Source of the DNA: CAYYTU01 sp964474655 | Lineage (GTDB): Bacteria > Chloroflexota > Anaerolineae > B4-G1 | Length of the DNA stretch: 64,000 nt | Assembly: GCA_964474655.1 (NCBI GenBank) | Contig: CAYYTU010000012.1 | Span: 1-64,000 of the forward strand | Direction of reading: 5' to 3' | In this document: piece by piece, positions 9,827-18,234 of the stretch | Layout: the number at the start of each line of letters is the position of its first letter | Numbering within the stretch: the stretch's first letter is position 1 | Translations under genes and position numbers: made by a program | Notes under the pieces: generated by a model | What the model saw: only the letters and a program-made list of their open reading frames with translations | What the model was told of the DNA's origin: nothing | The model's database searches: none

Positions 9827-9855
9827 TTTTTAACATAGAGTTAACGAGTTGACAA
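9827..9855 (-). promoter_or_regulatory. Sigma70-type promoter of the small conserved gene
   Basis: On the minus strand TTGTCA (9855-9850) is separated by 17 bp from TAAAAA (9832-9827). The predicted transcript would start near 9820, just before AAGGAG and the ATG at 9806. Confidence 0.5.
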
Positions 9856-10075
9856 GTAGGGGCCTCGACGGGAAATCGTAGCGGTTCCAAGGCTCTCCAG
9901 AGGTGCTATGTGGCGGTCGGGCAATTCATCAACCCCAGGCAAATCTGCCCTACGCCCTTGGTGGGGCTGGAAAACCTGTCCAAGGAGCATAGAAAGCCTT
10001 TCCAAACTGCATGGGCAACTTGACTTTGCCGAAAAGCCCCACTGGGTTTGCCCAAAAGCCCCCAACACTGTTCGG

Positions 10076-10142
10076 TTTAGGTATCAGTTCAGTTTGGTGA
10101 GCGCTGCTCGGGCCGGTCTCCCGACTGTGCCCGAGGGTGACG
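10076..10142 (+). repeat. Dispersed repeat family R, copy 2
   Basis: The segment from GGTTTAGGTATCAGTTCAG to CCGAGGGTGACGCG is nearly identical in its first 45 bp to 32474-32520, and its core (CTGCTCGGGCC..TC..CCGAC.GTGCCCGAG) recurs at 56780-56815. It ends a few bases before the stop codon of the DUF401 gene. The 230 bp before it hold nothing I recognise. Confidence 0.75.
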
Positions 10143-10144
10143 CG

Positions 10145-11377
10145 TCAGGTCAGCAGCAGGATGGCGGTGGCGACGGCGGCAACGCTGAGGACCGACGGCG
10201 CGATGCGGCGGTAGATGGGGCTCCATTCGGCCTCGAAGTAGAGGCGGGTCAGGCTGAGGCAGAGGTGAAGCGGGGAGAGCAGGACGCCCAGGAAACCGCC
10301 GGCCATCAGCCAGACGGCCCAAGCGGGCGCGACCGCGCCGCCTCCGGCGGTCACGAGCGGCATCACGACGGGAAAGCCGATACTGAAGGCCGCCATCGAA
10401 AGCCCGGTCAGCAGCCCGGCGATGAAGGGGACCGTGAAGGCCACCAGCGCCAGCGGGATGTGCAGCGCGATCAGGGCGTTGGAGACGGCGACGACAGCGC
10501 CGCTGTTATCCAGCACCCGCCGGAAGATGAGCGCCCCACAGAGCACGACGATCGTCTCCCAGGGGATGTGATGACGGAGGATCGTCCCCAGGTCGTCCAG
10601 CGGGACGTGTTTGGCCGCCATCGTCAACGTGATGGTCACAACTAGGCTGACGACCAAGCTGACACGCTCGTCGATGGGCAGGGTCAGCGAGAGGATGATG
10701 ACCAGTGCGATGGGCCAGATGCTGGAAGCCAGGGTGCGAGCGCTTTCGGCGCGGGAGGTAGCGGAAGGCTCATCGTCCCTCGGCTCCTGCGGCGCGCCGA
10801 TCAGCCCGAACAGAACGCCGCTCGTCGCCGAGGCCACGGTCAAAGGCCAGGTCGCCTCGGCCAGCTGTCGGGGGGTGAAATCGAGCAGGGCTGCTCCCAA
10901 CATCATTGAGGGGTAGACCGGGAAGACGTACTCCCAGATGTGGCGGAACCAGTAGTTGATGAACGTCTTGCGCTCTTGATTGAAGCCGATGTGATCGCCC
11001 ACTTCGTCCACCATCGGCGCCGAGAACATCGCCTCGCCCACCATCGGCAACAGGCCTACCAGCGCCGGCAGCGCAGCGATGACGATCCGTCCGCTGGGGA
11101 CCAGCGATTGTAGTCCTTTCACCATATCCTCGAGCCCGGCGGTCTGCTTCAGGATCTCGCTTAGCGTCATAATCAGCACGATGGCGATGGACAAACGCAG
11201 CGTCAACGGGCCGATTGTAGCAAGCAACGTGTCACGCCCGACGTGCGGGAGCGGATGACCGAAGAGGAGCCCGACGGCTACCGAGGCAAGCACGAGCACC
11301 AACCCCAAGTTCCATCGACGGCTTAACAGGGCGACGATGCCGATGAAGACGAGAAGCAGCTTTAGCAAAGGATTCAA
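10145..11377 (-). CDS. DUF401 family integral membrane protein
   Basis: This 410-residue polytopic protein has about ten hydrophobic segments and resembles DUF401 members, which are distantly related to ion/anion permeases of the ArsB/NhaD type. Family-like features are PALVGLLPMVGEAMFSAPMV near residue 105 and the conserved NYWFRHIWEYVFPVYP segment that follows it. The long frame could begin at 11485, but I choose TTG at 11377 because AGGAG lies 5 nt upstream and the extra N-terminus is not membrane-like. The substrate is unknown. It is divergent from the DegV gene. Confidence 0.75.
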   Translation of the reverse strand: MNPLLKLLLVFIGIVALLSRRWNLGLVLVLASVAVGLLFGHPLPHVGRDTLLATIGPLTLRLSIAIVLIMTLSEILKQTAGLEDMVKGLQSLVPSGRIVIAALPALVGLLPMVGEAMFSAPMVDEVGDHIGFNQERKTFINYWFRHIWEYVFPVYPSMMLGAALLDFTPRQLAEATWPLTVASATSGVLFGLIGAPQEPRDDEPSATSRAESARTLASSIWPIALVIILSLTLPIDERVSLVVSLVVTITLTMAAKHVPLDDLGTILRHHIPWETIVVLCGALIFRRVLDNSGAVVAVSNALIALHIPLALVAFTVPFIAGLLTGLSMAAFSIGFPVVMPLVTAGGGAVAPAWAVWLMAGGFLGVLLSPLHLCLSLTRLYFEAEWSPIYRRIAPSVLSVAAVATAILLLT

Positions 11378-11486
11378 CGCTGCTCCTGACGGGATACTGG
11401 GGGTACAAAGAGATGGAGCCGATGCATAATGCTCCCAAGTATACCGCGAAATCGCTTCAAGTCCAGCGGAAATCCCAAGTTGCAAC

Positions 11487-11515
11487 CTGACAAGCGATTT
11501 GTTCTATGGTATCAT
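11487..11515 (+). promoter_or_regulatory. Promoter of the first degV gene
   Basis: CTGACA (11487-11492), a 17-bp spacer and TATCAT (11510-11515) predict transcription from about 11522, giving a 5' leader of about 42 nt before the GTG at 11564. Confidence 0.55.
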
Positions 11516-11563
11516 AGCCTCCGCGTTTGGAATGCTTTCGTTATAAATGAAAGAGAGGTCAAT

Positions 11564-12406
11564 GTGGTTCACGTTGTTACCGATACGACAGCTGGTTTGT
11601 CCGCCGAAGTAGCAGAGCGGTATAATATTCCTGTCATCCCCCAAGTGATTATATTTGGCGAGGATTCGTACTTAGAAGGCTCGGAGATCGACCACGCCTC
11701 GTTTATGGAGCGGCTGCAAACGTCTGATGAGCTCCCCAAGACCTCAGCGCCTCCGCCGGAGCTCTTCACCCAGGTTTTCGAGCGGCTGGTTCCGACCGGC
11801 GAGCCAATCCTGTGCATTCACCCTTCCACCGAGGTGAGCGGCACCGTGCGCTCGGCGACGGTGGCGGCGCAGGACTTCTCGGAGGCCGATATCCGCGTGA
11901 TCGACACGCGCGTCATCGCCAGCCCGCTGGCGACACTGGTCACCCTGGCCGCCGAGTGGGCAGCGGAGGGGCTCGACGCCGATGCCATCGAGGCTCGCCT
12001 GCGCGATCTCATCCCGCGCTGTCGCCTCTACTTCCTGGTGGACACGCTGGAGTACCTGGCGAAGGGCGGGCGCATCGGCGGCGCGGCAGCGCTGCTGGGC
12101 AGTGTGCTCCATATCAAGCCCATCCTGACGATGCGTGACGGGCAAGTCGATCAGTTCGAGCGGCAGCGGACGCAGCGGCGAGCCGTGGCCCGGCTCAAGG
12201 AGCTGGTGCTGGAGCAGATCTCAGGGGACGGCAGCGGACACCTCTCGGTGATGCACGCCGACGTGCCGGAGCAGGCCCAGGATCTGGCCGACGACCTATG
12301 CGCGCGACTCGGCTTGGAATCGGTGCCGATCTTGAACGTACCGCCGGCCATCGTGACTCACGGCGGGCCGGGCATTCTGGGCGTAGCCTTCTTCGTCCGG
12401 GAATAG
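11564..12406 (+). CDS. DegV family fatty-acid-binding protein
   Basis: This 280-residue protein matches the standard DegV length and is a paralogue of the gene at 48747. DegV (FakB-like) proteins hold a fatty acid, and some present it to a FakA kinase. The N-terminal motif VTDTTAGL and the STEVSGTVRSA segment near residue 88 form the head-group pocket in the family, and DTLEYLAKGGRIGG is typical of the second domain. The GTG at 11564 is preferred: GAGAGG lies 5 nt upstream and translation then begins VVHVVTDT, as in family members. An upstream ATG at 11429 would add an unrelated 45-residue extension and would precede the promoter. No fakA is in the window. Confidence 0.88.
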   Translation: MVHVVTDTTAGLSAEVAERYNIPVIPQVIIFGEDSYLEGSEIDHASFMERLQTSDELPKTSAPPPELFTQVFERLVPTGEPILCIHPSTEVSGTVRSATVAAQDFSEADIRVIDTRVIASPLATLVTLAAEWAAEGLDADAIEARLRDLIPRCRLYFLVDTLEYLAKGGRIGGAAALLGSVLHIKPILTMRDGQVDQFERQRTQRRAVARLKELVLEQISGDGSGHLSVMHADVPEQAQDLADDLCARLGLESVPILNVPPAIVTHGGPGILGVAFFVRE

Positions 12407-12424
12407 ATCAGCGGAAACGGAACT

Positions 12425-13543
12425 ATGCAGATCCGCCGGGTTGAGACGGAGGACCGCCGCGACGTCAATCGGTTCGTCAAGTTTCCCTTCGATCTCTACC
12501 GTGATTGCCCTCAGTGGGTACCGCCGATGGTGACCGATATGAAGATGGTTTTGAATCGCGACGAGTACCCTTTCTACCGCCACTCCGAGGCCGATTTCTT
12601 CGTCGCCGAGCGCGACGACGAGGTGTTGGGCCGCATCACAGTGCACGAGAATCGGCGCTACAACGCCTATCACAACATCCAGGTGGCTTTCTTCTACTAC
12701 TTCGAGGTGATAGAGGAGCTGGAGGTAGCACGTGCGCTCTTGGAGGCTGCGTGCGATTGGGCGCGTCGGCGCGAGTTGGATACGCTGATTGGCCCCCGCG
12801 GCCTCCTCCGCGCCGATGGACACGGCATGCTGATCGAGGGCTTTCAGCATCGGCCGGCCATGGGCATCCCCTACAATTACCCCTATTACCCCGCGTTTAT
12901 GGAGACGATGGGGTTCCAGAAGGAGATCGACTATCTTTCCGCCCATCTAAGCGGAGATTACGAGCTGCCCCGGCGCTTTTACGACGTCGCAGAGAAAGTT
13001 AAAGAGAGACGCGGGTTCTGGATCAAGTCATTCCGCAGCAAGTCCGAACTGCGCCGCTGGGTGCCGGAGATCCAACGGGTGAATAACGAGGCTTTCACCG
13101 ATGTCTGGGGCTATTATCCGGTGGGGGATGCGGAGATTGAGGCTATCGCTGAACGACTGTTGACCATCGTCGATCCTCGACTGGTCAAGCTGGTGATGAA
13201 AGGCCAGGAGGTGGTAGGCTTTGTGCTGGGCTATCCGGATATTTCCGCGGGCATTCAGCGGGCCAACGGGCGATTGTGGCCCTTTGGCTGGTTCCATATT
13301 CTGATGGCCTTCCGGCGCACCAAGTGGGCTAACTTCAATGGCGTGGGGTTGCTGCCGGTGCATCAGGGGGTGGGCGCCAATGCCGTGCTCTACACCGAGC
13401 TGACCAAGAGCGTGTCTGAGTTCGGGTTTGAGCACGCCGATCTGGTGCAAGTAGCGGAGAATAACGTGGAGAGCAGAGGGGAGGTGGAGGCTCTCGGCGG
13501 CGAATGGTACAAGCGCCATCGGATTTACCGGCGCCAGGTGTAG
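12425..13543 (+). CDS. GNAT-like acetyltransferase family protein
   Basis: This 372-residue cytoplasmic protein is probably made of two GNAT-like halves. The first half has EADFFVAERDDEVLGRITVHENRRYN, resembling GNAT strands 2-4. The second contains VGFVLGYPDIS and GVGLLPVHQGVGANAVLYTEL, where the latter resembles an acetyl-CoA-binding turn. A VFxx-free YNYPYYPAFMETMGFQKEIDYL segment is typical of a bacterial family of unknown substrate. It follows degV by 18 bp on the same strand, so the two are probably co-transcribed. Substrate and pathway are unknown. Confidence 0.7.
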   Translation: MQIRRVETEDRRDVNRFVKFPFDLYRDCPQWVPPMVTDMKMVLNRDEYPFYRHSEADFFVAERDDEVLGRITVHENRRYNAYHNIQVAFFYYFEVIEELEVARALLEAACDWARRRELDTLIGPRGLLRADGHGMLIEGFQHRPAMGIPYNYPYYPAFMETMGFQKEIDYLSAHLSGDYELPRRFYDVAEKVKERRGFWIKSFRSKSELRRWVPEIQRVNNEAFTDVWGYYPVGDAEIEAIAERLLTIVDPRLVKLVMKGQEVVGFVLGYPDISAGIQRANGRLWPFGWFHILMAFRRTKWANFNGVGLLPVHQGVGANAVLYTELTKSVSEFGFEHADLVQVAENNVESRGEVEALGGEWYKRHRIYRRQV

Positions 13544-13586
13544 CCTCCTGTGCGTGCTCCGAGCTAGGTTTCAAGCCCCTCCGGAT

Positions 13587-14462
13587 TCACGATTGCACTG
13601 CCTGGGCGATAGCAGCGATATGCTCTGGCGTCGAACCACAGCACCCGCCCACGACTCGCGCGCCTAGCGCGACGAACTTCTGTGCATACTCGGCCATACC
13701 CTCCGGCGTGGCGTCGTAGACTACCTCATCGCCGACCAGGCGCGGCTTCCCCGCGTTCGGCTTGGCGATGAGGGGTGTGGCTGGCGCTGTGTCGTGCATA
13801 ATCTTCACCGCCTTGAGGGACATGTCCAGCGTTGCGCCGCAGTTAGCGCCCAGGGCGGGCACCTCCAGCTCGGCCAGAATTTGGGCGGCCTCTTGCGGTC
13901 GGACGCCCATATTCGTCCGACCGTGTGTATCAAAGGAGAGCGTAGCGGTGACGGGCGTCCCGTTCGCAACCTGGAGTGCTCCCTCGACTGCGGCTTTCAC
14001 CTCTTCCAGAGCGGCCATCGTCTCGATGTAAAGGACATCGACGCCAGCCTCCGCCAGCGCCGAGGCCTGCTCGGCGAAGATATCGACGGCCTCGTCGTAG
14101 GCAAGCGTGCCCAGCGGTTCCAGGAACTCGCCCAGCGGGCCAATGTCGCCGGCCACGTAGGTCTCGTCGCCGCCGGCCTCGCGAGCGATCTCGACCGCTC
14201 GTCGGTTTACCTCCACCACACGGTCGTCAAGCTCATACTGGGCCAACCTCGTTCGTGACCCGCCGAAGGTGCAGGTCAAGACCATATCGGAGCCCGATTC
14301 AATGTAGGCGCGGTGGACATCGTAGACCGCCTGGGAGTTCTCCAGCAACCAGCCTTCCGGGGATTGGCCGCTGGGCAAGCCCGCTTGCTGCAACATCGTG
14401 CCCATCGCGCCATCGGCTACGATGACAGGACCTTCTTTCAACCTGGAAGTAAAATCTCTCAT
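13587..14462 (-). CDS. Homocysteine S-methyltransferase family protein
   Basis: This 291-residue TIM-barrel enzyme should transfer a methyl group to homocysteine, making methionine. It begins with the typical GPVIVADGAMGTMLQ strand. The three zinc-binding cysteines are visible in GANCG (near residue 208) and VVGGCCGST (near residue 274). The length fits the stand-alone MmuM/BHMT type, or a free version of the first MetH module. The start at 14462 has GGAGG just upstream; an ATG 15 codons earlier lacks such a site. The methyl donor (S-methylmethionine, betaine or a corrinoid protein) cannot be read from sequence. The B12 activation protein at 53467 and the MttB-family gene at 58208 make a corrinoid link possible. 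Confidence 0.85.
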   Translation of the reverse strand: MRDFTSRLKEGPVIVADGAMGTMLQQAGLPSGQSPEGWLLENSQAVYDVHRAYIESGSDMVLTCTFGGSRTRLAQYELDDRVVEVNRRAVEIAREAGGDETYVAGDIGPLGEFLEPLGTLAYDEAVDIFAEQASALAEAGVDVLYIETMAALEEVKAAVEGALQVANGTPVTATLSFDTHGRTNMGVRPQEAAQILAELEVPALGANCGATLDMSLKAVKIMHDTAPATPLIAKPNAGKPRLVGDEVVYDATPEGMAEYAQKFVALGARVVGGCCGSTPEHIAAIAQAVQS

Positions 14463-14577
14463 CGTTTTCCTCCAACCACAATCACGGAACGAAAGGCAGT
14501 TTAACACAGGACGATGTATGTGTCAATGAGAGGGGGAGAAGGTCGTCTTGACTGCCGGACCTATCTACTGGATACTT

Positions 14578-14737
14578 GGGATTTCGAAGCAGGTCGCTCA
14601 GCAAAAATGCCCTCAAGACCACAGAACGTCCTTAAAGCGCAAACAAGGCAAACGAAGCTGGGGACGATACGCTCGATAAACGTGACTTTAGGCAATCTAA
14701 TGCGTCTGGGCTACCCCAGAACCGCTTCGTTTGCCCA
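14578..14737 (+). repeat. Dispersed repeat family T, copy 1
   Basis: About 160 bp begin GGGATTTCGAAGC and end GCTTCGTTTGCCC. Inside it, GGCAAACGAAGC and GCTTCGTTTGCC form an inverted pair about 63 bp apart. The reverse complement of 18007-18149 matches along its length. The size, inverted words and absence of an ORF suggest a MITE-like element. It occupies much of the 315-bp spacer between the methyltransferase and lipoprotein genes, which holds no other recognisable feature. Confidence 0.75.
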
Positions 14738-14823
14738 ACATCTCAGGATGACTTTCGCTGTCCTCTGGCCTGGAAAATCATATCCGTTACCAAACTGCCT
14801 GATAGCTAGCAGGTGCCGACAAG

Positions 14824-15303
14824 TTACTCCAACATCATATCCACGCCCTCGTTGATGCTTCTGAAGCCAGCCGTCATCAGCTGCCGGGATTGACCGACCT
14901 TTTCAACATCTTCCTCCTCGAGCGCCTGCTCCAGTAAATCGAGCCCCTGGTCGAAGTAGTCCGCCGCCTCGATCACCTCGGCATGCCCCTCGTCCCACAC
15001 CTCCGGCGGCTTCAGACCTCTCAACTGACTGTTGCCCGATCGCATCGCAGCGAGCACCTCGTCCATCTCGACCTGCCACGCCTCATCCGAGGCCACCTCC
15101 GGATCCTGCTGCGCTTCCGCCACCAGCGCCGACAGATCATCAAACTCGTCCTGATAGTTCTGCAGGATAGCCCGCAGTCCGCTCATGTACCTGGCTTTAT
15201 GATCGTCCTCGCCCGAAAGCGCTCCACAGGCAGAAATCGCTACCATGACCACAAAGGCCGCGAAGATAAGCCTCAGTCGATTCTGACCTCGCCGTCGAAA
15301 CAC
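14824..15303 (-). CDS. Small helical lipoprotein of unknown function
   Basis: About 159 residues: a basic N-terminus (FRRRGQNRLR), one hydrophobic helix and a lipobox ISAC|G predict lipidation at Cys on the outer face of the membrane. The mature part is acidic and helical (SGLRAILQNYQDEFDDLSALVAEAQQD), like DUF-type helical bundles. The GTG at 15303 is chosen because GGGAGG lies 7 nt upstream; an adjacent in-frame TTG is an alternative. It starts 51 bp after the VanW gene, so the two probably share a transcript. Function unknown. Confidence 0.7.
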   Translation of the reverse strand: MFRRRGQNRLRLIFAAFVVMVAISACGALSGEDDHKARYMSGLRAILQNYQDEFDDLSALVAEAQQDPEVASDEAWQVEMDEVLAAMRSGNSQLRGLKPPEVWDEGHAEVIEAADYFDQGLDLLEQALEEEDVEKVGQSRQLMTAGFRSINEGVDMMLE

Positions 15304-15354
15304 CAATAAACCTCCCAATACTATCACAGGCCCAGCTGACGCCGGGCCCAATCC

Positions 15355-17163
15355 CTATTCGCCCCCGTTCGAGGCTCCTTCCTCCTGTTCCGGCGGTTCA
15401 TAGCCAGGGCCATAGCGATAAGCGGCGCGGCGCGGCTCATATTTACTGACGAACGTATCGTGATACAACAACTCATCGTCTCCATCGTAAACTCGACGCT
15501 CAATAGTGGCCGTCAGGCCATCCACCGCCGACTGCCACCTGGTCACCGCGCCGGGCGCCATGTCCTCATCCAGCTGATAGATCGGCGGGCCGGGCTCAGT
15601 CTCAGCGGTGATTTCCGGCCCCTCTATCTCCACCTCGCGCCCATCGTCGGTGGAGTAGAAGCGGAAAGCCAAGCGGTGAGCCGCCTCGTTGATCTCGGTC
15701 TCAATCAACAGCGGGAAAGCGCGATCGTTGGTAAACTTGAAGTCCACCCTTGGAGAATAGACGGTGGCATCCAATCCCACGTCGCCTCCGCGCAGCTCGT
15801 AGTAACCGATGCGCTGAGTGTGCGCCCAACGCTCGTCGATAGGATAACCACCCCAGAAGGCAGCGCGGAAAACGGTGGTGGAAACCTGACAGATGCCCCC
15901 ACCCGGCTCGACCGCCAGCTGCTCGCCCGCGGTAATGTAGGATTCCTCGTAGCCCTCCTCGGCGCTCACCTCACCCAGGTAGTGATTGAAGGAGAAGGTC
16001 TCCCCCGGTGGGATAATAATGCCATCGAATTTGGTCGCTGCCAGACGAATGTTATGATCCCGCCCCGACGGCGAACCGATGAAGTAGGATTCGCCCTCGG
16101 CCACCAGATCCACGATACCCGCCTCCTCGGCCGTGATCGTATCGGAATAGGGAGGCGAGACAGCCTTCACCAGGAGTGGCACCTGTCGCTCGCCAACCTC
16201 CGTCGCCTGCACGATCTCCGCCACACTGGCCTCCACGTCCAGCACGCGTCCCTCTTCGCTGGGCTCAACTGGCACCAGCTCGCTGGTCGCGTCGTCGAAG
16301 TGGAAACGAGCATTGACCGGGTCAACCGCCAGCGCGGGGGCCTGCTTCTGGAGGAAGCTGCGCAGCGCATCGGCGCTCAAGCGCGTGTGCAAAGCTTCAC
16401 CCACAGCGTAAACCTCCAACATCGTGACCAATTGCTCCGGCGGAAGCTCCCAGGGCCCGGGATCATTCTCACGCGGGTCAGAAAGCTCCAGCGTGAGCGG
16501 ACCACTGAGCAGCGCTTGAGCTTCGGAACGGGCCGGGGCAGCATCCGTCACCGGGGGCCGGAGATCGCGCACGACCAGATCCACCTCGACCGGTTCCAAG
16601 CGCCTCAACGCCGGCATCAACTTCTCCAGAGTCCCCGCCACATCCAGCTGACGACCAGAGGTCGCCGGCTCAATCACAGGCCTGAGGCCTTCGAACGTAA
16701 GCTGCGCTGCGGTGGGAGATTCGTCAATCTGCTCGGCCAGCGTCTCCAGATAGGTTCGAGCCACTGATTCGTCGTAGACGAGCACGGGGGCGATCTCCTC
16801 ACCGCTGACTAACAACACCAAGTGGGATACCAACTTCTCGATTCCCGATCCACCACGGCCCCGACGATGGGCCGCTTCCAGCGTGGCCTGCACATCGACG
16901 CTCAGACCCAGATCGTATGGTCGCACTTGCCAGGATCGGCTTGGCCCCTGCAGCGTCACCAGCGGCTCATCAAGCCCGAGAGCATTCGCCAAATCGGAGG
17001 CAACTTTTTCGGCAGGCCAGCCTCCCACGTCCGCGCCCCTCACCCAAACGCCGGGGTAGATCGATTCGGCGTAATAAAACTCAAAGGCCAACACGGAGCC
17101 CAACAGCAAAAGGATGAGGATGAGAAGAAGAACCAGGAGGCCGGTCGACGGGTGCGCTTTCAT
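15355..17163 (-). CDS. VanW family protein with peptidoglycan-binding-like repeats
   Basis: This 602-residue membrane-anchored protein has an N-terminal transmembrane helix (residues 8-28) and then an extracytoplasmic region. PG_binding_4-like domains fill about 60-340 (PGVWVRGADVGGWPAEKVASDL at the start). The VanW domain is at about 370-520, with SGRDHNIRLAAT, IIPPGETFSFN and GGGICQVSTTVFRAAFW. VanW proteins are cell-envelope proteins of uncertain biochemical role, first seen in vancomycin-resistance clusters; nothing here suggests resistance. The C-terminus may hold a G5-like segment. The upstream region lacks an obvious Shine-Dalgarno site, so translation may depend on the rhomboid gene 30 bp upstream. 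Confidence 0.85.
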   Translation of the reverse strand: MKAHPSTGLLVLLLILILLLLGSVLAFEFYYAESIYPGVWVRGADVGGWPAEKVASDLANALGLDEPLVTLQGPSRSWQVRPYDLGLSVDVQATLEAAHRRGRGGSGIEKLVSHLVLLVSGEEIAPVLVYDESVARTYLETLAEQIDESPTAAQLTFEGLRPVIEPATSGRQLDVAGTLEKLMPALRRLEPVEVDLVVRDLRPPVTDAAPARSEAQALLSGPLTLELSDPRENDPGPWELPPEQLVTMLEVYAVGEALHTRLSADALRSFLQKQAPALAVDPVNARFHFDDATSELVPVEPSEEGRVLDVEASVAEIVQATEVGERQVPLLVKAVSPPYSDTITAEEAGIVDLVAEGESYFIGSPSGRDHNIRLAATKFDGIIIPPGETFSFNHYLGEVSAEEGYEESYITAGEQLAVEPGGGICQVSTTVFRAAFWGGYPIDERWAHTQRIGYYELRGGDVGLDATVYSPRVDFKFTNDRAFPLLIETEINEAAHRLAFRFYSTDDGREVEIEGPEITAETEPGPPIYQLDEDMAPGAVTRWQSAVDGLTATIERRVYDGDDELLYHDTFVSKYEPRRAAYRYGPGYEPPEQEEGASNGGE

Positions 17164-17193
17164 AGGAGAGCGAAAGAGGATAAACGAAGCGAA

Positions 17194-17907
17194 TTACCAG
17201 CGATCATCATGCCAGGGATGATACCGACCGGCATATTCGTAGGAGTTACGGGAAGCGACAAGCCGAATCACAACCACGCCAAAGACAAAGCCGCCAATAT
17301 GCGCCCACCAAGCCACCCCACCGCCCTGGAAGACATCGACAGCAGTCAAGGCAAAGAGACCATTGAAGAGCTGAGAGATAAACCAGAATCCCAGATAGAT
17401 CATAGCCGGAATCTCTACCATGCGCAGGAAGTAGAAGACAGGCACCAAAGTGAGAACACGAGCGTGGGGGTAAAGCACAAGATAGCCCCCCAACACACCG
17501 GCGATAGCGCCGCTGGCTCCCACCGTCGGGATTGGCGATTGCGAATAAACCACCAGATGAGCAGAGCTGGCCGCCAGCCCACTGAGGAAGTAAAACACGA
17601 TATAAATAACGTGCCCGACGCGATCCTCAATATTATCGCCAAAGATGTAGAGCGCGAGCATATTGGAGATCAGATGCCACCAGCCGCCGTGCATAAAGAT
17701 CGAACTCAACAATGTGACCCAGTTGTGCAGCCCGCCTTCCCGCCAGAACCTGGACGGGACTAGCCCCCAGGCAGTGACGAACTCCCGCTGTTGCTCCGGC
17801 CCCAATAGCAAACCTTCGAACAGGAAAACCGACACGTTGAGGGCGATCAAAATCGTATTGACGATGGAAAAACGACGGGAAGGGATGTTATCCCTTAATG
17901 GGATCAT
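17194..17907 (-). CDS. Rhomboid family intramembrane serine protease
   Basis: This 237-residue membrane protease has six to seven hydrophobic segments. The catalytic serine is in GASGAIAG (S132) and the catalytic histidine in WAHIGGFVFG (about H203). The family HGGWWHLISNM loop is at about 74-84. It should cleave transmembrane segments of client proteins inside the bilayer. The ATG at 17907 has AAGGAG about 8 nt upstream; an in-frame start 6 codons earlier overlaps that site. It lies just upstream of the VanW and lipoprotein genes on the same strand, a likely three-gene envelope operon. The C-terminus (SRNSYEYAGRYHPWHDDRW) is a soluble tail. Confidence 0.9.
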   Translation of the reverse strand: MIPLRDNIPSRRFSIVNTILIALNVSVFLFEGLLLGPEQQREFVTAWGLVPSRFWREGGLHNWVTLLSSIFMHGGWWHLISNMLALYIFGDNIEDRVGHVIYIVFYFLSGLAASSAHLVVYSQSPIPTVGASGAIAGVLGGYLVLYPHARVLTLVPVFYFLRMVEIPAMIYLGFWFISQLFNGLFALTAVDVFQGGGVAWWAHIGGFVFGVVVIRLVASRNSYEYAGRYHPWHDDRW

Positions 17908-18006
17908 ACGTTGTCTCCTTACCACAAGCGCCAGTCCCGTACCTCGAGTCTGGTTGCCACCTCATTGTACCCCGAGAGGGACAAGATGCAAGCCGAGACG
18001 CAAGCC

Positions 18007-18149
18007 GGGCAAACGAAGCAGGTCCAAAGCACCCTAGACGCATTTGCCTACAGACGCGCTTACTGAGCCCGCTTCGTTTGCCTTGTTCACATCTGAGCAC
18101 ACTCTGTGGCATTGAAGGCGCTTTCGCAGGCGACTCGCTTCGAAACCCC
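18007..18149 (-). repeat. Dispersed repeat family T, copy 2 (inverted)
   Basis: This is the reverse complement of the 14578-14737 element, with the same terminal words (GGGGTTTCGAAGC on the minus strand, GGGCAAACGAAGC on the plus strand) and a slightly shorter middle. It ends 18 bp before the -35 box of the DUF1028 gene, so it could influence that promoter. Confidence 0.75.
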
Positions 18150-18166
18150 AATCTGGGTGCTGATCT

Positions 18167-18195
18167 TTGACTTTCGACGGGGAATAGCCTATACT
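18167..18195 (+). promoter_or_regulatory. Promoter of the DUF1028 gene
   Basis: TTGACT (18167-18172), a 17-bp spacer and TATACT (18190-18195) lie 40 bp upstream of the ATG at 18235. Confidence 0.65.
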
Positions 18196-18234
18196 GACCA
18201 ACGCATAAGGCAGAAGACAGATGCTGGAGGTAAG

